64,000 bases of DNA from an uncultured Lachnospiraceae bacterium (GCA_947566645.1 CANOKL010000006.1:62001-126000); one strand, 5' to 3'; shown: positions 7,795-17,300, counted from the stretch's first letter. The notes: generated from the sequence alone by a model not told the origin. Program-made: numbers and translations.

Positions 7795-7848
7795 TTTTCC
7801 ACCTCCCTGGTTGATCACCATTCATAGCAGTCTCTATTATACAGCATA

Positions 7849-8029
7849 TCACTTCATTTTCAATTCCACTTCTATATTCTGTTTTGTACGAAGTCTGGAA
7901 AGCAAAACTCCCCCCATAAACTGCTTCTTTTCGAGACCCGTAATCTTAAAATACATTTTACCAAAATTAAGGAGAATTTGATATAGCTGATTTGCAGTAA
8001 TTTTCTCACCATAGGCTCCGCTGATCTTC
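7849..8029 (-). pseudogene. C-terminal scrap of a serine recombinase
   Basis: Read on the minus strand, the frame gives ITANQLYQILLNFGKMY, then KITGLEKKQFM and a short tail before a stop at 7849. This pattern (a helix ending LLNFxKxY, then xEKKxF) is characteristic of the far C-terminus of large serine recombinases carried by integrative elements. It has no start and is joined in frame to a fragment identical to part of the acetyltransferase gene at 5771-6280. It looks like the scar of an excised or decayed element. Confidence 0.45.
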
Positions 8030-8069
8030 CCTTATCTTCTGTTCGTTATGCAGATCCAGAAAAAACTGT
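8026..8069. repeat. 44-bp direct repeat of a segment inside the GNAT gene
   Basis: The 44 bases at 8026-8069 are identical to 6118-6161, which lie within the acetyltransferase coding sequence (encoding FFLDLHNEQKIRE). At the second place they are fused to the recombinase scrap. They could be a relic of a duplicated acetyltransferase gene or a recombination junction. Confidence 0.85.
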
Positions 8070-8290
8070 TACATTCTTCTGCAATCCACCTACATTTTAC
8101 TATCCGAAAAAGAACAAAAAAGCCGATCAGGGATACACTTTTATTTTACGTTCAAAGGGGTTCAAATAGAAAGACAAGCCAGAAAACGATTTCCAGGTTC
8201 CCGTTGAATTTCATACCTTCTTCGTGTATAATCCCCTTATAGGGAGAGATACTCTTCCTAACGATGCAGACCAAGGGAGGAGGTTTTTCC

Positions 8291-8533
8291 ATGAGTACCT
8301 TAGACGCAACTGTGTCCATGCTGGAAGCAATGCCGGAAGATGCAAGGTTCAAAGCGTTTGAATATACACAGCAGCTCTTCACTTCCAGGAAACCCGCAAA
8401 CCCGTTTGTCCCTGTCAGCACAAAACAGGTTCTTTCAGACCTTGCCGAATCCCGCCAGCAGATTGATGATGGGAAAGGGCTCGACATGGCAAACGCACTA
8501 AATGAGTTAGGTAAACAGCATGAATTCGTATAA
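8291..8533 (+). CDS. Antitoxin of a RelE/ParE-type toxin-antitoxin pair
   Basis: An 80-residue acidic protein: a helix-rich N-terminus (LDATVSMLEAMPEDARFKAF), a middle linker with proline, and a C-terminal SDLAESRQQIDDGKGLDMA segment that resembles the toxin-wrapping tail of RelB-type antitoxins. GGGAGGAGG seven bases before the ATG at 8291 is one of the best ribosome binding sites in the island. Its last 14 bases overlap the start of a downstream toxin frame. The antitoxin reading frame is intact while the toxin is not. Confidence 0.7.
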   Translation: MSTLDATVSMLEAMPEDARFKAFEYTQQLFTSRKPANPFVPVSTKQVLSDLAESRQQIDDGKGLDMANALNELGKQHEFV

Positions 8534-8844
8534 TGTCATCATCTCGCCAAAAGCGCTGTCCCAATTGAAGAGCTATATTGACTACATTCAGTACACTCTG
8601 TTAAATGACCAGGCTGCGCGCAGCATATGCCCTAGAAACTAGGAACCGTCTGGCGATAGTTGCCGGAACCTTGGAATACTGCACCCATCCACAGCTTAAG
8701 CAGCTCGGCTACCGCACCATCCATTTTAAGCAGCACCGTTACACGATGCTCTACCGTGTAGATGGAACAGACACCTATGTGGACGGGATATACCACCAAC
8801 TCCAGGATTACGAAAATACCTTTGCAGATGAAATAGATCATTAG
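8520..8844 (+). pseudogene. Frameshifted RelE/ParE-type toxin
   Basis: The ATG at 8520 overlaps the antitoxin and opens with NSYNVIISPKALSQLKSYID and IQYTLLNDQAARSI, a standard RelE/ParE N-terminal strand and helices. After AARSI (about 8628-8632) that frame meets a stop at 8639. The rest of the fold (ETRNRLAIVAGTLEYC, LGYRTIHFKQHRYTMLYRV, YVDGIYHQLQDYE) continues in the next frame to 8844. The missing piece is about 4-7 residues at the end of helix 1, so a short deletion removed part of the fold and shifted the frame. Confidence 0.75.
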
Positions 8845-8849
8845 ATGAC

Positions 8850-8897
8850 AAAAGCCAAGGCAGAAACCGCTTTGATGGTTCCTGCTTTGGCTTTTTG
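8850..8897 (+). terminator. Rho-independent terminator after the toxin-antitoxin pair
   Basis: A 14-base stem, AAAAGCCAAGGCAG pairing with CTGCTTTGGCTTTT (one G-U pair), followed by further T residues. It starts five bases after the toxin stop. Confidence 0.75.
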
Positions 8898-8902
8898 ATT
8901 CA

Positions 8903-9025
8903 CTCTTCAATGCTATTTACAGGCTTATTTGTTGCTCCTGCTTCCACGATTTTGCTGACCTCAGCAAAATCGTGGAAAATATCATGTCCACTATTCTCAC
9001 ACTGAATCTTAATATCAATTTTTTT
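8903..9025 (-). pseudogene. Possible remnant of a DinD-like protein
   Basis: A minus-strand stretch reads CENSGHDIFHDFAEVSKIVE followed by AGATNKP before a stop at 8900. The pattern C-x-N-S-G-x-D-I-x-x-H-F is typical of DNA-damage-inducible protein D and related BRO-type proteins just before their conserved RYACYLIAQN motif, which is absent here. There is no start and no flanking similarity. I treat it as a probable relic with low confidence. Confidence 0.35.
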
Positions 9026-9169
9026 GCTAAATGAATTCTTATGTATCCCCACACCCCACATCAACCACCGCCGAAACCTCAAAATACTTTTCCATCCTTC
9101 TATTCCGCTTCCCTTCCTCATCTTCCGCAAACACAAAATACTTATAAAACTGCCTAAAACAAAGCACTT

Positions 9170-10537
9170 CTACATATGTTTCCTTTGCATTCCCACCACA
9201 CATTCTGTGTGATAAGTTCCCGGGAATAAATCAATCCCCGCCATCTTCTCCACCCTGTACCCTCTCCCCTGCAGCATCTCCAGATCCCTCGCCAGGCTGC
9301 TAGGCTTACAGGCAATATACACCATACGCTCCACACCAAAGTTTGTAATCCGCTCCAGTGCCTTCGGATTCACCCCGTCCCTTGGCGGATCCAGCACAAT
9401 CAGATCCGGCACCTCCCGGAGCTCGTCAATCACCTTCAGCACATCCCCTGCCCAGAAGGTACAATTAGAAAGTCCGTTAAGCCTTGCATTCTCCCTTGCA
9501 GCTTCCACAGCCTCCTCCACAATCTCCACGCCCACAACCTTTTTTGCCACCGGTGCCAGGATCTGCGCAATGGTTCCGGTTCCGCTGTAAAGGTCGAAAA
9601 TGACCTTATCCTTTGTATCCCCGATATACTCCCTCACGATCTCATACAGCACCTCGGCTCCAAGCGAGTTCGTCTGGAAGAAAGAAAATGGTGTAATCTT
9701 AAACCTAAGCCCCAGAAGCTCTTCATAGAAATAATCCTGCCCATACAGGACTTCGGTTCCCTCATCCTTCACCACATCCGCCACACTGTCATTTCTCGTA
9801 TGCAGAATCCCTGCAACTTTCCCTTCAAGAGGAAGCTTAAGAAGCCTGTCCGCCCACTCCTCAAGGTCAGGTGCACTCTCCCCTGTTGTCACCAGGTCTA
9901 TCAGAATCTCCTTCGTCTTCACCGCCTTCCTCACAAGTAGGTGACGGAAATAGCCCGTATGCCGCATCCTGTGATAATACGGGAGCTTCGTCTCCCGGGC
10001 ATACTCCAGGGTACATGCAAGAATCCGCCTGTAATCCTCATCTACGATCTGACAATCCGTCACATTTACAATATCATGAAAGCTCCCCCGTCTGTGCATG
10101 CCAAGAGCCAGGGGCCCGTCCTTATATTCGTCTCCAAAGGAAAACTCCATCTTATTGCGGTAGCCGTACACAGCCGGGGACGGCTTCACACCCTCCCATA
10201 TGTATGCTCCGTCAACCGCCTCATCCATCATGGACTTAATCTGCCCCTCCTTCAGCCTGAGCTGCTCCTCATAGGGCAGGTTCTGATAAGTGCAGCCCCC
10301 GCATTCCCCGAAATGGAGACATGCCGGTTCCCTCTCAAGCGGAGAAGCCTCAAGGACTTCAAGAATCCGTCCCTCTGCCTTTCCGCTCCTTACCTTGTTT
10401 ACCGAAAAACGCACTCTCTGTCCAGGAATCCCGTTTTTTACAATCACCGTCCTGCCTTCCTCAGGCAGCACAATTCTGCCCTTATTCGGAAACTCCACTG
10501 ATTCTATAATCCCTTCATAGACCTGTCCCTTTCTCAT
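9170..10537 (-). CDS. rlmD: 23S rRNA (uracil-C5)-methyltransferase, RlmD/RumA type
   Basis: A 455-residue enzyme of the TrmA/RumA family that places a C5 methyl on a uridine of 23S rRNA using SAM. A TRAM RNA-binding domain (residues about 1-60) precedes the iron-sulfur cluster cysteines around residue 75-85 (FGECGGCTYQ). The SAM-binding domain has FDLYSGTGTIAQ and VLDPPRDG, and the catalytic cysteine lies in YIACKPSSLARDL near the end. The length is normal. Many Firmicutes carry two or three such paralogs, so the exact target (U747, U1939 or both) is not settled. Confidence 0.9.
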   Translation of the reverse strand: MRKGQVYEGIIESVEFPNKGRIVLPEEGRTVIVKNGIPGQRVRFSVNKVRSGKAEGRILEVLEASPLEREPACLHFGECGGCTYQNLPYEEQLRLKEGQIKSMMDEAVDGAYIWEGVKPSPAVYGYRNKMEFSFGDEYKDGPLALGMHRRGSFHDIVNVTDCQIVDEDYRRILACTLEYARETKLPYYHRMRHTGYFRHLLVRKAVKTKEILIDLVTTGESAPDLEEWADRLLKLPLEGKVAGILHTRNDSVADVVKDEGTEVLYGQDYFYEELLGLRFKITPFSFFQTNSLGAEVLYEIVREYIGDTKDKVIFDLYSGTGTIAQILAPVAKKVVGVEIVEEAVEAARENARLNGLSNCTFWAGDVLKVIDELREVPDLIVLDPPRDGVNPKALERITNFGVERMVYIACKPSSLARDLEMLQGRGYRVEKMAGIDLFPGTYHTECVVGMQRKHM

Positions 10538-10630
10538 ACTGTACCCGTCCCATTTCCTTTCCTGTATTTCTCACACTGTGGAATGTATTTTCAAACACGC
10601 TCTAATGCACTCCCACAATCCTGTCATGAT

Positions 10631-10655
10631 AAAAGCAGGCATTCCGCCTGCTTTT
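10631..10655 (-). terminator. Rho-independent terminator (usable on both strands)
   Basis: A stem AAAAGCAGGC / GCCTGCTTTT with a five-base loop and T tracts on both sides, located between the small acidic membrane protein gene and rlmD. Confidence 0.75.
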
Positions 10656-10709
10656 TTTCCTTTAACACAATCATCTTGTAACTGCTCAGTACCTTCGCTG
10701 TTACATACT

Positions 10710-10952
10710 CTATACCTGATCTTCCTCGTTAAAGAAGTCATCGTCAAAATCATCTTCGAAATCTTCCTCAAAGTCTTCCAGATAATCCGGTGTAAAGAAG
10801 CAGTATACCGCATAAGCGATTGCTGCCACTGCTGCCACTGCACCTACGATTGCAAGTACCCACAGAACAGTCTTACACTGCTTATCCTCTTCCTTTTTAT
10901 TTACCAGTTCATTTAATTTTGACGCTGCAATAAGTTCTTCTACTCTACTCAT
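10710..10952 (-). CDS. Small membrane protein with acidic tail
   Basis: Eighty residues: a charged N-terminal helix (MSRVEELIAASKLNELVNKK), one membrane helix (residues about 29-53), and a C-terminal tail of almost pure Asp, Glu and Phe (EDFEEDFEDDFDDDFFNEED). Small proteins of this layout are common in Lachnospiraceae and usually uncharacterised. AAAGGAG precedes the ATG, and a hairpin terminator follows, so it forms its own transcription unit. No function can be given. Confidence 0.75.
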   Translation of the reverse strand: MSRVEELIAASKLNELVNKKEEDKQCKTVLWVLAIVGAVAAVAAIAYAVYCFFTPDYLEDFEEDFEDDFDDDFFNEEDQV

Positions 10953-11052
10953 GCCCCCGCTCCTTTCTTTTTTCTATCCTTATTATACCATTATCAAGCC
11001 AAGATTACTACTCATTTATTCCAAAATCTTCATCAAATATTTAATTGGGTAA

Positions 11053-13296
11053 TTAAATCTTTTGAAGCTTCGCAAACATGGCAAACATCTTCTTTCTCCC
11101 CGCGCTGTCGAAATCCACCGTCACTTCATAGTCACGCCCGCCGGATACAATACTTGCCACGGTTCCTTCACCGAACTTCACATGTTTTACGCGGTCGCCT
11201 TCCTCATAACCCGGCCCGTCTCCTGCAGGCTTTCCGAACTGCTGCGCCGGCTTTAAGGCAGCGAATGCTTTAGAATGGAAGGCCTGCTTCGCCTGCTGGT
11301 ACGCCGCCTGCTTCGCCGCCACAGGGAACTCCTCCATCTCCTTCTTCTCGAATGTATCTCCCGTAGAAACCAGCTCCTGGGGAATTTCCTTTAAGAAGCG
11401 GGACATCTTATTATACTGGGTCTCACCCCGGATTACCCGTCTTCTTGCATATGTAAGCATCAGTTCTTCCTTTGCCCTCGTAATTCCCACGTAGCAGAGC
11501 CTGCGCTCTTCCTCCACTCCTTCCGGGTCATCTGATGTGATGGTCAGATAGCTTGGGAAGATTCCGTCCTCCATTCCTGCCAGATACACCCGGGGAAATT
11601 CCAGTCCTTTGGCGCTGTGGAGAGTCATGAGCATGACATAGTCACTGCTTTCATCCAGGCTGTCAATGTCCGCCACCAGTGCCACTTCCTCTAAAAATCC
11701 GCTTAAGGTTACCGGAATATCACTGTCCGCACAGGCTTCCTCATAGGCTGCAATCTTGCTCAGAAGCTCGTCGATATTTTCGATCCTCGCCTTTGCATCC
11801 TCCGCGTCATCCGCCTCCAGGCTGTCAATATACCCGGTTTCCTCTATAATCTCCTTCATCAGGTCAGAAACTGACAGATCCTTTGCATCTGTCCGGAAAT
11901 GCTCGATAAGTGCCACAAAGGATTCCAGCTTCTGGGCTCCCCTTCCGATATTCGGAATCAGGTCTGCCGCCCTGAGAGCTCCGTAAAATCCAATCTCATG
12001 CTCTGCAGCATATTCCTGCACCCGGTTGATACTGGTAAGTCCGATGCCCCTCCGCGGCACATTTACAATCCTGCGGACCGCCAGATCGTCCCTTGCGTTA
12101 TCCACTGTTTTCAGATAAGAGAGAAGATCCTTAATTTCCCTTCTCGCGTAGAAATTAATACCGCCTATAATCTTATACGGGATATTGGCTGTCACGAACT
12201 TCTCCTCAAAGATACGGGACTGGGCATTGGTACGGTACAGGATGGCATGGTCATGGTATTCCCCGTCGCCCCGGTTCACCCGCTCCTTGATATCATCCGC
12301 AATATATTCCGCCTCATCATAAGCCGTATCAAACTGGAGCACCCCGATCTGCTCTCCGTCGCCGTTTTCCGTCCACAGGGCCTTTTCCTTCCTGCCCTTA
12401 TTATTCTTGATTACCGCATTTGCCGCATTTAAAATATTACTCGTTGAGCGGTAGTTCTGCTCCAGCTTCACCACTGATGCATCCTCGAATACCTTCTCGA
12501 AATTCAGAATATTCTTAATATCAGCCCCCCGGAACTTATAGATGGACTGGTCGTCATCTCCCACCACGCACAGATTCCTGTACCTGGAGGAAAGGAGCCG
12601 GATCAGCTCAAACTGCACGAAGTTCGTGTCCTGGTACTCATCCACCATGATATACCGGAAACGCTCCTGGTAGTGCTCCAGTACATCTGCCTGTGTCTGA
12701 AACAGCTGGACCGTCTTCACAAGCAGGTCATCGAAATCCAGCGCATTATTTGCCCGGAGCTGCTTCTCATACTCTGCATAGACCTCTGCCACCTTCCTGC
12801 TTCCGTAATCCCCACCTGCTTCCAGCATCAGCTCTTCCGGGGTAATCAGCTCATCCTTTGCATGGGATACTGCGCTTAAAAGCATCCGTTCCTTATAAAT
12901 CTTTGTGTCAATATTCAGGAGCCTGCAGATCTCCTTCATCAGCGTCTTCTGATCATCTGAGTCATAGATCGTAAAATTCGTATCATATCCCAGAAGGCCG
13001 ATATGCCTGCGCAGGATCCTGACGCATAAGGAGTGGAAGGTACTCACCCAGATGCTCTCCGCTCCAAACTCCACCAGCTGGTCCACACGCTCCCGCATCT
13101 CCCGCGCTGCCTTATTGGTAAAGGTAATGGCAAGGATATTCCATGGATTCACCCCTTTCTCTTCGATCAAATAGGCGACCCTGTGTGTCAGAACCCTGGT
13201 CTTCCCTGAACCTGCCCCCGCGAGAATCAGAAGGGGGCCTTCCGTATTATATACCGCCTCCTGCTGTTTATCATTCAGTGTATCATAAATACTCAA
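11053..13296 (-). CDS. pcrA: ATP-dependent DNA helicase PcrA (UvrD family)
   Basis: A 747-residue superfamily 1A 3'-5' helicase for repair and plasmid replication. Motifs in order: Q motif near LNDKQQEAV, Walker A AGAGSGKT (about residue 27), ITFTNKAAREM, VDEYQDTN (motif II), VVGDDDQSIYKFRGAD, LEQNYRST, TLHSAKGLEFPRVYL and VGITRAKEEL. The C-terminus (EGDRVKHVKFGEGTV) is the Tudor-like RNA polymerase-binding domain typical of PcrA. The start is a TTG at 13296 with AAAGGAAA nine bases upstream. Length and motifs are complete. Confidence 0.95.
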   Translation of the reverse strand: MSIYDTLNDKQQEAVYNTEGPLLILAGAGSGKTRVLTHRVAYLIEEKGVNPWNILAITFTNKAAREMRERVDQLVEFGAESIWVSTFHSLCVRILRRHIGLLGYDTNFTIYDSDDQKTLMKEICRLLNIDTKIYKERMLLSAVSHAKDELITPEELMLEAGGDYGSRKVAEVYAEYEKQLRANNALDFDDLLVKTVQLFQTQADVLEHYQERFRYIMVDEYQDTNFVQFELIRLLSSRYRNLCVVGDDDQSIYKFRGADIKNILNFEKVFEDASVVKLEQNYRSTSNILNAANAVIKNNKGRKEKALWTENGDGEQIGVLQFDTAYDEAEYIADDIKERVNRGDGEYHDHAILYRTNAQSRIFEEKFVTANIPYKIIGGINFYARREIKDLLSYLKTVDNARDDLAVRRIVNVPRRGIGLTSINRVQEYAAEHEIGFYGALRAADLIPNIGRGAQKLESFVALIEHFRTDAKDLSVSDLMKEIIEETGYIDSLEADDAEDAKARIENIDELLSKIAAYEEACADSDIPVTLSGFLEEVALVADIDSLDESSDYVMLMTLHSAKGLEFPRVYLAGMEDGIFPSYLTITSDDPEGVEEERRLCYVGITRAKEELMLTYARRRVIRGETQYNKMSRFLKEIPQELVSTGDTFEKKEMEEFPVAAKQAAYQQAKQAFHSKAFAALKPAQQFGKPAGDGPGYEEGDRVKHVKFGEGTVASIVSGGRDYEVTVDFDSAGRKKMFAMFAKLQKI

Positions 13297-13492
13297 AGCT
13301 GTTATTTCCTTTCTACTTTCGTTTCCATTTTTCTTAATCGTAAGCCACTTATATTATAGTATAACACGGCCGCGTGGTTCTGTGTGATAATCTTTCGGGA
13401 AATAAATAATTTTCTTTTCGTACCGCCGGTGGGGCTGAAATATATCTGATAAATCATATCCTGTTTTTCCTCCATCTGCTCTTTACATTTCT

Positions 13493-15397
13493 TTATGCGC
13501 TGATGGCATTTCCTGTATAGAGCTGGTAATACCTTCCTTTTTCTTCTAAAAGCTGTTCATGGGTTCCGCGTTCAATGATCCTGCCCTGCTCCAGCACCAT
13601 AATGCAGTCTGAATTGCGCACTGTAGACAGCCTGTGGGCAATGACAAATGTAGTTCTCCCCTTCATCAGCTTATCCATGCCGTCCTGCACGATCCGCTCT
13701 GTCCTCGTGTCAATGGAACTGGTCGCCTCATCTAAGATCAGCACCGGCGGATCTGCCACCGCCGCCCTTGCGATGGCAAGGAGCTGGCGCTGCCCCTGGC
13801 TTAAGTTCGCCCCGTCCCCGGTCAGCATGGTGTCATAGCCGTCAGGAAGCCTCCGGATAAAACCATCTGCGTTGGCAAGCTTTGCCGCTGCCGTCACCTC
13901 TTCATCCGTTGCGCTAAGCTTCCCGAACCGGATATTCTCCCGCACGGTTCCGGTAAATAGATGGGTATCCTGCAGCACGATCCCAAGAGACCGTCTTAAG
14001 TCGTCCTTTTTAATCTTATTCACATTAATCCCGTCATACCGGATTTTCCCGTCCTGAATGTCATAAAAACGATTGATCAGGTTGGTGATGGTAGTTTTTC
14101 CCGCTCCCGTAGAGCCCACAAACGCAATCTTCTGCCCAGGCTCTGCAAAGAGCTTAACATCATGGAGCACGATTTTTTCATCCGTGTATCCAAAGTCCAC
14201 GCCGTCAAAGACAACATCACCTTTTACTTCCACATAATCCACGCTCTGGTCTGCCTGGTGCACATGCTTCCATGCCCAGCGGCCGGTTCTCTCCCCACAT
14301 TCCTTAAGCACACCATTTTCTTCCTTCACATTCACAAGTGTCACGTATCCGTTATCCGTCTCTGCCTCCTCGTCCAGCAGCGCGAAGATACGCTCTGCTC
14401 CTGCCATTGCCATGACAATGGCATTCATCTGCATGCTCACCTGGTTTATGGGCATGCTGAAGCTTTTGTTAAAAGTAAGAAAGCTCGCAAGTCCCCCAAG
14501 GGTCAGCCCGAAGCTCCCTTTCAGGGCAAGGGTTCCGCCCACAATGGCGCAGACCACATAGCTGACATTTCCAAGCTGGGCATTGATGGGCCCCAGGAAG
14601 TTCGCAAAGGTATTGGCTCTGTCCGCGCTCTCGAACAATCTGTCATTCCTCTCCCTGAATTCCGCCTTGCAGGCCTCCTCCCGGCAGAATACCTTGACCA
14701 CCTTCTGCCCGTTCATCATTTCCTCAATATAGCCATTTACCGCGCCCAGGTTCTTCTGCTGCTCCAGGAAATATTTGCCGCTCATGCCGGCAGATTTTTT
14801 CGAACAGAATACCATAACCGCCACCATCAGAAGCGTGACCCCTGTCAGCGGCACGCTTAAAACCAGCATGCTGATCAATACGCTGATGATGGTAAATCCG
14901 CTGTTCACAAGCTGTGGAATACTCTGGCTGATCATCTGTCTGAGGGTGTCAATATCATTGGTATACACAGACATAATATCCCCGTGTGCATGAGTGTCAA
15001 AATACTTAACAGGCAGTTTCTCCATATGGGAAAACAGATCATCCCTTAAGTCTCTCAGCGTTCCCTGTGTCACATTGATCATAATCCGGTTATGCCCGTA
15101 GCTTGCAAGAATCCCCACTGCATAAAAGCCTGCCACCCGGAAAATTGCATGCAGCAGAGGCGTAAAATTCGGGTTTTCTGTAAGAAGAAACGGCGTAATA
15201 TAGTCATCAATCAGGTTCTTCATAAATAAGGTTCCCTGTACATTACATAAAACCCCTGTCAGAATCAGCACGATCACTGCCACATAGTGGAGCCCATATT
15301 TCTGAAATACATATTTCATAAGCCGCAGGAACAGCTTTCCCGGATTTTTCACTCCTGATTTCATTCCCCGTGGGCTTTTGTTCATCGGTCCTGCCAT
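13493..15397 (-). CDS. ABC exporter half-transporter, canonical Walker B subunit
   Basis: A 634-residue membrane-ATPase fusion: six membrane helices within residues about 35-330, then a nucleotide-binding domain. Walker A is GSTGAGKTT and Walker B VLILDEATSS with the catalytic glutamate, but the signature is LSQGQ instead of LSGGQ. About 40 extra residues separate the membrane and ATPase parts (a tryptophan/histidine-containing stretch). It follows the partner gene by four bases. Together they form a heterodimeric exporter of the LmrCD/BmrCD/TM287-288 type. The exported substrate (drug, lipid or peptide) is unknown. Confidence 0.9.
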   Translation of the reverse strand: MAGPMNKSPRGMKSGVKNPGKLFLRLMKYVFQKYGLHYVAVIVLILTGVLCNVQGTLFMKNLIDDYITPFLLTENPNFTPLLHAIFRVAGFYAVGILASYGHNRIMINVTQGTLRDLRDDLFSHMEKLPVKYFDTHAHGDIMSVYTNDIDTLRQMISQSIPQLVNSGFTIISVLISMLVLSVPLTGVTLLMVAVMVFCSKKSAGMSGKYFLEQQKNLGAVNGYIEEMMNGQKVVKVFCREEACKAEFRERNDRLFESADRANTFANFLGPINAQLGNVSYVVCAIVGGTLALKGSFGLTLGGLASFLTFNKSFSMPINQVSMQMNAIVMAMAGAERIFALLDEEAETDNGYVTLVNVKEENGVLKECGERTGRWAWKHVHQADQSVDYVEVKGDVVFDGVDFGYTDEKIVLHDVKLFAEPGQKIAFVGSTGAGKTTITNLINRFYDIQDGKIRYDGINVNKIKKDDLRRSLGIVLQDTHLFTGTVRENIRFGKLSATDEEVTAAAKLANADGFIRRLPDGYDTMLTGDGANLSQGQRQLLAIARAAVADPPVLILDEATSSIDTRTERIVQDGMDKLMKGRTTFVIAHRLSTVRNSDCIMVLEQGRIIERGTHEQLLEEKGRYYQLYTGNAISA

Positions 15398-15400
15398 CCT

Positions 15401-17149
15401 CTATTCACCTGCCTTTTCATCAAAATCACCGCCGCCCTTTGTCTGTGACTCATAGACCTCGCGGTAAATCTCATTCTTTTCCAGAAGCTCCTCATGAGTA
15501 CCGAACCCATGGACGCGCCCCTCTTCCATAACAATGATCCGGTCCGCATCCTGCACACTGGAGATACGCTGGGCAATAATAAGCTTCGTGGTATCCGGAA
15601 TCTCCTCCCGGAAGGCCCGCCGGATCTTCCCGTCTGTTGCCGTATCCACTGCACTGGTACTGTCGTCCAGTATGAGGATCTTCGGCTTCTTAAGAAGCGC
15701 CCTTGCAATACAGAGCCTCTGCTTCTGCCCGCCGGACACATTGCTTCCTCCCTGCTCAATACGAGTCTGATAACCGCCCGGAAACCGCTCAATAAATTCA
15801 TCCGCGCAGGCAAGGCGGCAGGCCGCCTTACACTCTTCCTCAGAGGCATCCGGGTTTCCCCATCTCAGGTTATCCAGAATCGTTCCGGAAAACAACACAT
15901 TGTTCTGCAGCACCACGGACACCTGATCCCGCAGCACTTCCATATCATAATCCTTTACATTGCAGCCGCCCACCAGCACTTCTCCTCCTGTCACATCATA
16001 AAGCCTGCTGATCAGGCTTACCAGGCTGCTCTTAGCACTTCCGGTTCCACCGATAATCCCAATGGTCTCCCCAGATTTCACAGACAGGCTGATGTCCTTA
16101 AGCACCGGCTCGCTGCTCTCCTTTTTGTAGGCAAAGTACACCTTGTCAAACACAATGCTTCCGTCCTTTACTTCCATCAGGGGATGATCCGGGTTCTTAA
16201 GGTCGCTGGTCTCATTTAACACCTCTGAAATTCTCCTTGCACTTGCCATACTCATGGAAATCATGACAAATACCATGGACAGCATCATCAGACTCATCAG
16301 AATATTCATGCAGTATGTAAGAAGACTCATAAGCTCCCCGGTAGTGAGGAAATCCACAACAATCATCTTTGCCCCGATCCAGCTGATCAGAAGGATACAG
16401 GAGTACACAGTGAACATCATAAGAGGGCCGTTGTAGACCAGATTTTTCTCAGCCTTAAAGAAAATGCGGTATATGTTCTCGCTGGCTCTCCTGAATTTTT
16501 CTGTCTCCTGGGACTCCCTTACATATGCCTTCACAACACGGATTGCCGACACATTTTCCTGTACAGAGGCATTCATATCATCGTATTTCGGAAATGCCTG
16601 CTGAAAATACTTTGTAGCCCGGCTCATGATCAAAAACAGAAGAACCCCCAGGATCACGACTGCTGCCAGATAAATACTGGAAAGCCTTGCATTAATGGTA
16701 AATGCCATGGCCATGGCACAGACCAGGCTCGCCGGCGCCCTTGTGAACATCCTCAGGGTCATCTGATAGGCATTCTGAATGTTGGTCACGTCTGTAGTCA
16801 GACGGGTAACCAGCCCCGCAGTGCTGTATTTGTCAATATTAGAAAATGAAAAGGCCTGGATATTGTTGAACATGGCAGCACGCAGATTCTTCGCAAATCC
16901 TGCGGACGCCTTCGCACCGTACCGTCCGCCTCCAATCCCTGCAAACAGTCCCACAAGCGCCGCTGCAATCATAAGAGCGCCCACCCGGTAAATATGCCCG
17001 ATGTCCCCTGCATTCACCCCCTTGTCAATAATGGATGCCATGAGATAGGGGATGACCATCTCCATCAGCACCTCAAGAATCATAAAGAGAGGCGTAACCA
17101 CAGACGCTCTCTTATATTCCTTTACTTCCTTTAATAATGTCCGAAGCAT
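15401..17149 (-). CDS. ABC exporter half-transporter, degenerate ATP-site subunit
   Basis: A 582-residue half-transporter with six membrane helices and an ATPase domain. Its Walker A reads GGTGSAKSS, the signature VSGGQKQ is near canonical, and Walker B is ILILDDSTS, an aspartate replacing the catalytic glutamate. Paired with the LSQGQ signature of the downstream subunit this gives one degenerate and one competent ATP site, as in TM287/288. The start ATG at 17149 has GGAGG six bases upstream, better than the in-frame TTG at 17152. It is the first gene of the two-gene operon. Confidence 0.9.
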   Translation of the reverse strand: MLRTLLKEVKEYKRASVVTPLFMILEVLMEMVIPYLMASIIDKGVNAGDIGHIYRVGALMIAAALVGLFAGIGGGRYGAKASAGFAKNLRAAMFNNIQAFSFSNIDKYSTAGLVTRLTTDVTNIQNAYQMTLRMFTRAPASLVCAMAMAFTINARLSSIYLAAVVILGVLLFLIMSRATKYFQQAFPKYDDMNASVQENVSAIRVVKAYVRESQETEKFRRASENIYRIFFKAEKNLVYNGPLMMFTVYSCILLISWIGAKMIVVDFLTTGELMSLLTYCMNILMSLMMLSMVFVMISMSMASARRISEVLNETSDLKNPDHPLMEVKDGSIVFDKVYFAYKKESSEPVLKDISLSVKSGETIGIIGGTGSAKSSLVSLISRLYDVTGGEVLVGGCNVKDYDMEVLRDQVSVVLQNNVLFSGTILDNLRWGNPDASEEECKAACRLACADEFIERFPGGYQTRIEQGGSNVSGGQKQRLCIARALLKKPKILILDDSTSAVDTATDGKIRRAFREEIPDTTKLIIAQRISSVQDADRIIVMEEGRVHGFGTHEELLEKNEIYREVYESQTKGGGDFDEKAGE

Positions 17150-17250
17150 CAAATCCCTCCTTTACTAACTCATTGTATATGGATAAAATTTTAATGTCAA
17201 AGACAATTTTTTAAGATTTTCTAAGATTTAAGATATCTTATAAAAAGCTC

Positions 17251-17279
17251 TTGCCATCTAGTTTTTAATACTATATAAT
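17251..17279 (+). promoter_or_regulatory. Sigma-70-type promoter of the DUF1836 gene
   Basis: TTGCCA (17251-17256) and TATAAT (17274-17279) with a 17-base spacer, about 20 bases upstream of the ATG. It lies in an A/T-rich divergent region between the DUF1836 gene and the ABC exporter operon. Confidence 0.75.
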
Positions 17280-17300
17280 AGCTGTATCGAGGTGAAAAAT

